A stretch of 59,042 nt of DNA from Phycisphaerales bacterium (GTDB lineage Bacteria > Planctomycetota > Phycisphaerae > Sedimentisphaerales > Anaerobacaceae), in NCBI GenBank assembly GCA_020343675.1, contig CP070806.1, positions 4,304,529 to 4,363,570 of the forward strand, in the 5' to 3' direction. Under the pieces are notes generated by a model, which saw only the letters and a program-made list of their open reading frames with translations, was not told the origin of the DNA and searched no databases. The position numbers were made by a program, and so were the translations under genes. Below are positions 26,050-33,610 of this stretch, one piece after another (position 1 is the stretch's first letter; each line of letters begins with the position of its first letter).

Positions 26050-27879
26050 ATGGCTGAAGAGAGACATTGTCCCGAGTGCGGCAGGTCACTGCCGGCCGAC
26101 GCCCCGCAGGGGCTTTGTCCGCAATGTCTGGTCAAACTGGGCCTGCCGACCGGCGCCGAGGTGGACTGCGCCGCCGCCTCGGACGACGGCAGCGACGTTC
26201 CCACAAACCTTACGCCGCCGCCGGCGTTTGTGCCGCCCGAACCGGGCGACCTGGCCGAGCAGTTTCCCGGGCTTGAGATTCTGGAGCTACTGGGCCAGGG
26301 GGGGATGGGCGCGGTGTACAAGGCTCGCCAAAGGCAGCTCGACCGCCTGGCGGCTCTGAAAATCCTGCCTCCGCAGGTCGGCCAGACCGAGGCCTTTGCC
26401 GAACGCTTCATGCGAGAAGCACGTTCCTTAGCCAGGTTGAACCACCCGGGTATCGTCATGGTCTATGACTTCGGGCACACCGAGGCCGGGTTGTATTATT
26501 TCGTTATGGAATTTGTGGACGGGACGGATCTGAGACACGTCATTCGGGCCGGACAGCTTGCACCCGCCGATGCACTTTCCGTCGTGCCCCAGATTTGTGA
26601 GGCCCTGCAGTACGCCCACGAGGAAGGTATCGTGCATCGGGACATCAAGCCCGAAAACATCATGCTGAACAAAAAAGGCCAGATAAAGATCACCGACTTC
26701 GGCCTGGCTAAACTTCTCGACCAGCCGGCCTCGGTTCACACGCTGACAAAGGCCGGCCAGAGAATGGGCACGCCGCACTATATGGCCCCGGAGCAGATCG
26801 AGCACCCGCACAGGGTCGATCACCGGGCGGATATCTACTCGCTGGGCGTCGTGTTTTACGAGATGCTCACAAGGGAGCTTCCGCTGGGGCGGTTTCCAGT
26901 GCCCTCCCGGAAAGTCCACATCGATGTGCGACTCGACGAAGTCGTGCTCAAGACCCTGGAAAAGGAGCCTGATCGCCGCTACCAGCACGCTTCCGAGGTC
27001 AAAAGCGATGTGGAAACCATATCGTCCAAGAATCCGATGCCGGGCCCTGCACCCAAGCCAGCCGAAGTCCCCGGAGACGATGACGCGACTAAAGCCATTC
27101 GGCATCAGGTGTGGATCCCGGCCGTGGGCTTGTTGGTTGCGGGGGGAATTAACTGTCTGGCCGCCGTTGGTCTGCTTCTGGCGACGGTCTTTTCACTGCT
27201 GGCGCAAGGCTTCACGGACCGGCTCGTCACATTCGGTTTTCTCCCCGGCGCTGCGAGGATTGTCTTAGTAGCAGTCACTGTGGCATACGCCGTTCTTGTT
27301 GTTCTGGGCGGCTGGAACCTGATGCAACTACGATCCCGCCGTCTGGCCCTGGCCGGCAGCATCCTGGCCCTATTCCCGTTCTCTGCCGGTTCTGTCGTTG
27401 GCCTGCCCATGGGGATTTGGGCGCTGGTCGTAATGAGGAGACAGAACGTCAAAGCCGCGTTCGGTCAGGAGGGAATCGAGGTGGCGGTCCCGCCGAAAGT
27501 GCGCGATTTTGCAGTTTCGGCAACCGGGGACATGAAAGAGGTCTTCAACCGCGGAAAGGCCGAGGTCGAGAGGATAGTGGCTCAGAAGAAAGCAGGCTTG
27601 CAGCAGGAGGACACGCCTGCACAAGACAGGACGCGAGTCATGGCCATCGGATCGTTTGTGCTTGGATTGGTGAGCATCCTGATCGCATTTCGTGCGCCGG
27701 GATTCATCGACTGGCTTGTGTTGATTTTTCCGCCTGCCTTCATTGCTATCTTCCTGGGGGTGCTGGTCATGAGGAGGATCCGACCTTATCGGCATCACAT
27801 TGGCGCCGCGATACTTGTGATCATGGGAATTGTTACAGGATCCATTTCCGTTCTGTCATTGTTCACCAGGGTGTTCTGA
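26050..27879 (+). CDS. Zinc-ribbon transmembrane Ser/Thr protein kinase
   Basis: Eukaryotic-type (Hanks) protein kinase of 609 aa, partner of the preceding ECF sigma factor. Residues about 6-32 are a zinc ribbon (CPECGRSLPADAPQGLCPQC). The kinase domain spans about 80-345: glycine loop GQGGMGAVYKA, catalytic Lys in AALKILPP, HRDIKPENIML, ITDFGLAK and GTPHYMAPEQ; all key residues are present. The C-terminal 240 residues hold six or seven hydrophobic segments in two blocks separated by a charged stretch, so the kinase is probably cytoplasmic and membrane-tethered. ATG 26050 has GGAG upstream. The 3' end overlaps the convergent ftsW by 24 bp. Confidence 0.94.
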   Translation: MAEERHCPECGRSLPADAPQGLCPQCLVKLGLPTGAEVDCAAASDDGSDVPTNLTPPPAFVPPEPGDLAEQFPGLEILELLGQGGMGAVYKARQRQLDRLAALKILPPQVGQTEAFAERFMREARSLARLNHPGIVMVYDFGHTEAGLYYFVMEFVDGTDLRHVIRAGQLAPADALSVVPQICEALQYAHEEGIVHRDIKPENIMLNKKGQIKITDFGLAKLLDQPASVHTLTKAGQRMGTPHYMAPEQIEHPHRVDHRADIYSLGVVFYEMLTRELPLGRFPVPSRKVHIDVRLDEVVLKTLEKEPDRRYQHASEVKSDVETISSKNPMPGPAPKPAEVPGDDDATKAIRHQVWIPAVGLLVAGGINCLAAVGLLLATVFSLLAQGFTDRLVTFGFLPGAARIVLVAVTVAYAVLVVLGGWNLMQLRSRRLALAGSILALFPFSAGSVVGLPMGIWALVVMRRQNVKAAFGQEGIEVAVPPKVRDFAVSATGDMKEVFNRGKAEVERIVAQKKAGLQQEDTPAQDRTRVMAIGSFVLGLVSILIAFRAPGFIDWLVLIFPPAFIAIFLGVLVMRRIRPYRHHIGAAILVIMGIVTGSISVLSLFTRVF

Positions 27880-29106
27880 CCCCGTCAAGTCTGCCGGACC
27901 GGATTTGGCGATATTCAGAAGCACCCCTATCGCCGCGGCCGAGAGCAACATGCTCGTTCCGCCGGCACTGACGAACGGCAGCGGGATACCCTTGGTCGGC
28001 AGCACGACGGTGGCGACCCCGATGTTCAGAGCGGCCTGAATCGCAATGGCCAGAACAATACCGCCGGCTAAGAGCCGGCCGAATTGATCCCGGCAGCGAA
28101 CAACGACAAGTATGCCCAGAGCGACGAACGCGATAAAGAGCAGGATAACGGCCGCGTTTCCGATGAAGCCGAGCTCTTCGCCGATGATGGCAAAGATGAA
28201 ATCCGTCGTATCCTCAGGCAAATGGCCATACTTGCAGATTCCCCGGCCCAGCCCTTTGCCCCAGAGTCCGCCGGAGCCCAGTGCAATCAGAGACTGGTTT
28301 GCCTGATAAGCAGCGGAGTCGGTCCACTGCTCCGGCCTGATGAAAGCCGCGATTCGCTTCATTCGGGTCGGCGAGCGCACCAGCATGAAGAAAAACGCCA
28401 CGGCGCCAAACGGCATGGGTGTCAAAACATGCCACCATTTGACACCTGCTATGACCAGCATCAGAAAGGCCAGAAGCGCGATGAAAGCCGCCGTCCCGAA
28501 GTCTTCGACGATCACCAGCGCAACGACCAAGCCGACAACAAGGCAGATCGGGACAAAACGCTTCCAGTACGACCTTATCTGGTCCCCGAGCTTGTCGCAC
28601 ACGGCGGCCAGGAAAAAGATGACCGCCCATTTTGCCAGCTCAGAAGGCTGAAAACTTACGGCTATGGGTCCGGCTGGGATTCGCAGCCAGCGGTAGTGCT
28701 GATTGATCTTTGGAACAAGGTTCGGCAGCGTCGGATAAAATCGCTGGGACAGGACAACCGCAAGAAGCACAATGCTCAGGACCAGCAGGTAGCTCGTCGG
28801 ATTCCTCCACCAACCCCTGGCAAGGCTCAACCTGCGATAGTCGCAGCGCGAGACCCCATACATAACCAGACACGCCAATGGGAAAAAAAGAATCTGGCGC
28901 AGGCCGGGGTAATCGTAGAACCGCTCGAGGTCAAACTCCTGACCGATATTGGCGCCGGCCGAGAAGACAAAGACTGTTCCGATGGCCATCAAGAAAACGA
29001 CAACCATTGCGATAGAATCTGAGACCGGATTATTTCTTGCTGTATCGACCACCGTATCCTGCTGTCGGGCCGGCCCTGCGCGGCCGCCCTGATATCGAGA
29101 ACGCAA
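27856..29106 (-). CDS. ftsW: FtsW/RodA/SpoVE (SEDS) family glycan polymerase
   Basis: Polytopic membrane protein of 416 aa that polymerises lipid II into peptidoglycan. SEDS signatures are clear: FQPSELAKWAVIFFLA, YQANQSLIALGSGGLWGKGLG, LPEDTTDFIFAIIGEELGF and KGIPLPFVSAGGTSM. The last two favour FtsW over RodA. A long polar N-terminus (about 25 residues) comes before the first membrane segment and may include a downstream true start. It is a lone gene, not in a dcw cluster. It supports a peptidoglycan-containing planctomycete lineage. Confidence 0.93.
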   Translation of the reverse strand: MRSRYQGGRAGPARQQDTVVDTARNNPVSDSIAMVVVFLMAIGTVFVFSAGANIGQEFDLERFYDYPGLRQILFFPLACLVMYGVSRCDYRRLSLARGWWRNPTSYLLVLSIVLLAVVLSQRFYPTLPNLVPKINQHYRWLRIPAGPIAVSFQPSELAKWAVIFFLAAVCDKLGDQIRSYWKRFVPICLVVGLVVALVIVEDFGTAAFIALLAFLMLVIAGVKWWHVLTPMPFGAVAFFFMLVRSPTRMKRIAAFIRPEQWTDSAAYQANQSLIALGSGGLWGKGLGRGICKYGHLPEDTTDFIFAIIGEELGFIGNAAVILLFIAFVALGILVVVRCRDQFGRLLAGGIVLAIAIQAALNIGVATVVLPTKGIPLPFVSAGGTSMLLSAAAIGVLLNIAKSGPADLTGSEHPGEQ

Positions 29107-29276
29107 GCATTAGCTCAGGAGCAAGCACACGGCTCAGCCCCTGATCCTGAATATATATTCGGCTTTCTCGGGCCAGCAGCAGCAGAAATTGTGCCAAGCA
29201 CAAGTAAAGCCGCAGGGGCGGGGCGGCCGCACTAATCCGACCATCCGAACAAGCTGCGATCGCGCCGTCGTTGCGC

Positions 29277-29305
29277 TTGACAAGAGGCGATTGACAGCCT
29301 AAAGT
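29277..29305 (+). promoter_or_regulatory. Sigma-70-type promoter of the gltX-alaS gene string
   Basis: -35 TTGACA (29277-29282, perfect), spacer of 17 bases and -10 TAAAGT (29300-29305, four of six). A second TTGACA lies at 29291-29296 without a good -10. The start codon of gltX is at 29352. Confidence 0.65.
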
Positions 29306-29351
29306 GGTGTTTTTCGCGAATTCTGACTGTTGTCGAGGAATCATAAGTCTT

Positions 29352-31001
29352 ATGTCGGAGAAAGCAGTAACGCGTTTTGCACCGTCGCCGACGGGGTATC
29401 TGCACGTGGGCGGCGCCAGGACCGCTCTTTTTAACTGGCTTCTGGCCCGGCGGACCGGTGGAACGTTCATTCTGCGCATCGAAGATACCGACCAGAGACG
29501 TAACACGCCGACCGCGATGCAGCAGGTCATTGACGACTTACGATGGCTCGGAATCGAGTGGGATGAGGGCCCCGAAGCCGGCGGACCGAACGGGCCCTAT
29601 CTGCAATCCGAACGCAAGCACATCTACGACAAGTACCTCCGCAGACTGCTTGACGAACAAAAGGCCTACTACTGCTTTGACACCCCCCAAGAGCTCGAGA
29701 CTATGCGAGAAAAGGCCGAAGGCCAGAAGGGGAACTTAACCTATCTCCGGCCCGAACGGTTTCCCGATGAGAATGAGGTCAGAATAGCAAGAGAGCAAGG
29801 CCGACCCGTCACGGTTCGCTTCGCCGTCCCGCAAGAGGGGCCTATCGTAGTGCAGGACGTGGTCCGGGGCGAGATCACATTTGCCGCGGCGGAAATTGGC
29901 GATTTCATCATTCAGAAAAACGATGGTTTCCCGACGTACAATTTCGCCTGTGTGGTCGATGACCACCTGATGAACGTGACGCACATCATTCGCGGCCAGG
30001 AACACCTCAACAACACACCGGGCCAGCAAGCTCTGTGGCAGGCTTTGTTTACGGATGCCCCGCTTCCAAAATATGCTCACATGTCCGTAACCGTCAGTGA
30101 CACCGGCGGCAAACTCTCCAAGCGCGAGCGTCCTGAGGCGCTTCGAAGAGCCATCAAGACATTGCAGGCTGTCAACCTCGGCAGACTCGCCGAGGCCGGC
30201 GCCATTGCGGCCGACCAGCTCGATTCCTTCATCAACGGAAAAACCACGCCGGACATGCCAAGTATCGATGCAATGGCTCGGTATCTTGGCGTCGCCCTGC
30301 CCGAGATTAACATCGTTGACTTCCTCAAGAGCGGCTACCTGCCTGAGACGATGCTGAATTTCCTTGCGCTTTTGGGCTGGAATCCCGGCGACAACCGGGA
30401 GATTATGCCGGTCGAGGAACTAGTTGAGTCCTTTGACCTGGCGCGCCTGACCAAATCGAACAGCCTGTTCGACCGCCAGAAGCTGCTCGCCTTCAATACC
30501 GAGCACATACGCATGGCGGCAGGCGGCCGGCTTCTGGGACGCCTGAAAGATTATCTTCAAGTAGTCGAATCGCCGATGGCCTCTGCCGACGATGAGCTCC
30601 TTTCAAGAATAGCGGGGCTCTGTGAAGGGGCGAGGACCTTAGCCGACATTGATCGCAAGAGCAGATTTCTGTTCCTGGACAATGAAGAAATCGAATACGA
30701 TGAAAAGGCTGTTAAGAAAGTCCTGTTGAAAAGTGACGGCCTGGGCATTTTGGCCGTTGTCCGCGAGAGGCTCGCCGCGACGGATGAGCTTACAGAGCAG
30801 GCGATTGAGGACTTGCTTCGCGGCCTGGCCGAAGAGAGAGAACTCGGCTTGGGCAAGGTCGCCCAGCCTTTGCGTGTGGCCATTTGCGGCACCACAATCA
30901 GCCTGCCGATCTTCGATTCGATCCAAATGTTGGGCAAAGCCAATACGCTCAAGAGAATAGACAACACTTTGAAGAAATTCGGAACGCAAACTCAAACTTG
31001 A
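29352..31001 (+). CDS. gltX: Glutamyl-tRNA synthetase
   Basis: Class I synthetase charging tRNA-Glu, 549 aa. The HIGH region is APSPTGYLHVGGARTALFNW at residues 10-29 and the KMSKS equivalent is GGKLSKRERPEAL near 255. Between that loop and SGYLPETMLNFLALLGW there are roughly 60 residues where most bacterial GluRS have about a dozen, so an extra helical segment is present; this explains the length (usual about 480 aa). ATG 29352 follows GAGGAA; an in-frame ATG 48 bases earlier would add unconserved residues. It heads a co-directional string with a PfkB kinase gene 11 nt downstream. Confidence 0.95.
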   Translation: MSEKAVTRFAPSPTGYLHVGGARTALFNWLLARRTGGTFILRIEDTDQRRNTPTAMQQVIDDLRWLGIEWDEGPEAGGPNGPYLQSERKHIYDKYLRRLLDEQKAYYCFDTPQELETMREKAEGQKGNLTYLRPERFPDENEVRIAREQGRPVTVRFAVPQEGPIVVQDVVRGEITFAAAEIGDFIIQKNDGFPTYNFACVVDDHLMNVTHIIRGQEHLNNTPGQQALWQALFTDAPLPKYAHMSVTVSDTGGKLSKRERPEALRRAIKTLQAVNLGRLAEAGAIAADQLDSFINGKTTPDMPSIDAMARYLGVALPEINIVDFLKSGYLPETMLNFLALLGWNPGDNREIMPVEELVESFDLARLTKSNSLFDRQKLLAFNTEHIRMAAGGRLLGRLKDYLQVVESPMASADDELLSRIAGLCEGARTLADIDRKSRFLFLDNEEIEYDEKAVKKVLLKSDGLGILAVVRERLAATDELTEQAIEDLLRGLAEERELGLGKVAQPLRVAICGTTISLPIFDSIQMLGKANTLKRIDNTLKKFGTQTQT

Positions 31002-31012
31002 CGAGTACAGAT

Positions 31013-31918
31013 ATGTCACTATTGGTCACGGGTTCAATCGGTATTGATACGGTCAAAACGCCTTTCGGTGTCAGTGAGAACTGCCTCGGCGGTTCGGCGA
31101 TTTATTTCAGCCTGGCGGCGAGTTTCTTCTCGCCGGTCAGGTTCGTGGGCGTTGTCGGCTCCGATTGCCCGTTTGATCTGGCAGAGATTTTCACCGACAG
31201 AAACGTTGACCTGACGGGCCTGGAAGTCAGAGCGCAGAGCAAGACCTTCCGCTGGACCGGCGCGTATCACGAAAACATGGACGACAGAACCACCGAGTGC
31301 ATGGAGCTGAATGTCCTGGCCGAATCGCCGCCGAAGGTGCCCGATGCGTTCAAGGACAGCAAGTTTGTCTTCTTGGCCAACACGGCGCCGGCCCTCCAGC
31401 TCGAGCTGCTCGGGCAAATCAAGCAGCCCGTTTTCGTAGCGGCCGATACCATGAACTGCTGGATTGAAGACCATCGGGACGATCTGAGAGCGCTGCTGAA
31501 GAGAATTGACTGCCTGATCATCAACGAAGATGAAGCGAGGATGCTGGCCGGCGAACACAATCTGATCAGGGCGGCGCAGAGAATCCTGGAGCTGGGCACG
31601 TCTGTGGTCGTCATCAAAAAGGGCGAATCCGGCTCGATCATGTGCAATGCGGCCGGCGAAATGTCTGTCCTTCCGGCCTTTCCCGCCGCCGACGTCAAAG
31701 ACCCCACCGGGGCGGGCGACAGCTTTGCGGGCGGGTTCATGGGCCATCTGGCGGCACAGCGCAAGACCGAATTCGAGACGTTGAGAACAGCGGTCGCATG
31801 CGGCACGGTGGTCGCCTCCTTCACGATCGCTGATTTTTCAATGAACGGATTGACGTCCACAGACAGGGCGAATATCGACAGAAGACTGGAAATGTTGCGA
31901 AGTGTAACAAGGTTTTAG
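31013..31918 (+). CDS. PfkB-family carbohydrate kinase
   Basis: ATP-dependent kinase of the ribokinase family, 301 aa; the sugar or nucleoside substrate is not predictable. The N-terminal motif NCLGGSAIYFSLAASFF and the C-terminal signature DPTGAGDSFAGGFMGHL, which carries the catalytic Asp, are both present. Segment ILELGTSVVVIKKGESGSI is the usual strand before the ATP site. ATG 31013 lies 11 nt after gltX; a longer in-frame extension reads into gltX and is unconserved. It may phosphorylate a salvage substrate; the context says only that it is co-transcribed with translation and repair genes. Confidence 0.9.
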   Translation: MSLLVTGSIGIDTVKTPFGVSENCLGGSAIYFSLAASFFSPVRFVGVVGSDCPFDLAEIFTDRNVDLTGLEVRAQSKTFRWTGAYHENMDDRTTECMELNVLAESPPKVPDAFKDSKFVFLANTAPALQLELLGQIKQPVFVAADTMNCWIEDHRDDLRALLKRIDCLIINEDEARMLAGEHNLIRAAQRILELGTSVVVIKKGESGSIMCNAAGEMSVLPAFPAADVKDPTGAGDSFAGGFMGHLAAQRKTEFETLRTAVACGTVVASFTIADFSMNGLTSTDRANIDRRLEMLRSVTRF

Positions 31919-31933
31919 CGGGTCGAGAGCAGG

Positions 31934-32500
31934 ATGCGGTGTTTCATAGCCATTGACATCAGCGAGCAGATCAGAAAGAGCCTGGCCGATTTGCAGAATG
32001 AGCTGCGCCGCAAGGCAGATATCCGCAAGGGCGATGTCAAATGGGTGGCCCCCGAAGCGATGCACTTGACGCTGAAGTTCTTAGGGGAAATCAAGGCCGA
32101 GCAGACCGTCGATGTCTGCAACATAGCCGGGGCGGCAGCCGGCCGGCATCGCAGTTTCGACCTGGAGGTCGAGCAGGTCGGCCATTTCGGCGGCGCAAGT
32201 GCCAGAGTTCTATGGATCGGCGCGGGACAGGATTGCAGGGCTCTTGTGCAATTACACGAGGACCTCGAACAGGAGCTTGACCTGGCGGGATGGGCCAGGG
32301 AGGCCAGAAAATTCTCGGCCCATCTGACCCTGTGCCGGGTAAGAAATGCCAAGGCGGGAATCAAGCTGGTGCAGATGATTCGGCCATACGAAGACCTGAA
32401 TCTCGGTTCGATGCCGGTCGATTCGCTCTGCGTTTATCAGAGCGAACTGACGCCGAAAGGCCCGATCTATACTGCGTTGGGAAAATACGAACTAAAATAA
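31934..32500 (+). CDS. thpR: RNA 2',3'-cyclic phosphodiesterase (2H family)
   Basis: Member of the 2H phosphoesterase family (ThpR/LigT), 188 aa, which opens 2',3'-cyclic phosphate ends of RNA. Both catalytic His-x-Thr motifs are present: [11 protein letters not shown] near residue 43 and SAHLTLCRV near 130. The N-terminal [10 protein letters not shown] is characteristic. It starts 15 nt after the PfkB stop and ends 25 nt before recA. The ThpR-RecA neighbourhood (in other bacteria CinA-ThpR-RecA) is a recurrent bacterial arrangement, so the assignment fits its context. Confidence 0.94.
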   Translation: MRCFIAIDISEQIRKSLADLQNELRRKADIRKGDVKWVAPEAMHLTLKFLGEIKAEQTVDVCNIAGAAAGRHRSFDLEVEQVGHFGGASARVLWIGAGQDCRALVQLHEDLEQELDLAGWAREARKFSAHLTLCRVRNAKAGIKLVQMIRPYEDLNLGSMPVDSLCVYQSELTPKGPIYTALGKYELK

Positions 32501-32525
32501 AAAATGCAAAGGGAGAAGAATAGAA

Positions 32526-33548
32526 ATGGCAAAAACAAAGAAGGCTGAGACAACATCCAAGACGAGCGGCAAAGAGAATGCACTGCAACGCGTGATTGCC
32601 CAGATCGAAAAGCAGTACGGCCAGGGTGCGATCATGCAAATGGACGAGCACAGTTACGCCAGGATCGAAGGTATCAAGACCGGGGCATTATCTCTCGATA
32701 TCGCCCTTGGCGGTGCGGGTATCCCTCGGGGCAGAGTGACCGAGCTGTTCGGACCCGAGTCCTCGGGCAAAACCACTCTGGCCCTTCACGTTATTGCCAA
32801 TGCTCAGCGCGCGGGGGGTGTCGCGGCGTTCATCGACGCTGAACATGCCCTCGATACCACCTGGGCCAAGCGGCTCGGCGTGGATGTCAGCAGTCTGCTG
32901 GTCAGCCAGCCCGATACGGGCGAACAGGCGCTCGAGATCGCCGAGATGCTCGTCAGCTCGAATTCCGTGGATATTATCGTCGTCGATTCCGTAGCCGCAC
33001 TGACACCCAAGGCCGAGATTGAAGGCGAGATGGGCGACACACACGTCGGGCTCCAGGCACGATTAATGAGCCAGGCCATGCGGAAGCTCACCAGCATTAT
33101 CGGCAAGAGCAAAACCGCCCTTGTCTTCATCAATCAAATTCGCATGAAGATCGGTGTCATGTTCGGCAACCCCGAAACCACCACCGGCGGAAAAGCCCTG
33201 AAATTCTACAGTTCAGTGCGAATTGACCTGCGACGCATCACCACCATAAAGGATAACACCGGGGCCATCGGCTCCCGCGTCAGGGCCCGCGTAGTCAAGA
33301 ACAAAATCGCGCCGCCTTTCCGGGACGCCGAGTTCGACATCATGTTCAACAGCGGAATCAGCTACGAGGGGGATCTGCTCGATTTGGCACTTGCCTGTCA
33401 GGTCGCCGAAAGAAGCGGCGCATGGCTGAACTATGGCACGATCCGGCTCGGTCAGGGCAGAGAAAATGCGAAAAAGTTCCTCGCCGAGAATAAGGACCTG
33501 TGTGACGAGATGAAAGGGAAGATCCTCGCCGCCAAAGGCCTTGTGTGA
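32526..33548 (+). CDS. recA: Recombinase RecA
   Basis: DNA strand-exchange ATPase of homologous recombination and SOS induction, 340 aa. Walker A is [10 protein letters not shown] near residue 75, Walker B is [11 protein letters not shown], and the L2 region contains [27 protein letters not shown] site precedes ATG 32526. No LexA-type palindrome was seen in the 25-bp gap before the gene, so induction would have to act at an upstream promoter. The acidic C-terminal tail is short. It is followed directly by alaS. Confidence 0.98.
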   Translation: MAKTKKAETTSKTSGKENALQRVIAQIEKQYGQGAIMQMDEHSYARIEGIKTGALSLDIALGGAGIPRGRVTELFGPESSGKTTLALHVIANAQRAGGVAAFIDAEHALDTTWAKRLGVDVSSLLVSQPDTGEQALEIAEMLVSSNSVDIIVVDSVAALTPKAEIEGEMGDTHVGLQARLMSQAMRKLTSIIGKSKTALVFINQIRMKIGVMFGNPETTTGGKALKFYSSVRIDLRRITTIKDNTGAIGSRVRARVVKNKIAPPFRDAEFDIMFNSGISYEGDLLDLALACQVAERSGAWLNYGTIRLGQGRENAKKFLAENKDLCDEMKGKILAAKGLV

Positions 33549-33610
33549 ACCCCGAAGTGTCTCCGGCGGGGCGCGAGGCAAAGCGCGAACAACCAGGTAC
33601 GGGAAACCCA

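Noticed and set aside
32501..32525. LexA operator before recA
   Set aside because: The gap is only 25 bases, purine-rich and without a palindrome; any SOS control would have to be upstream of the gene string.
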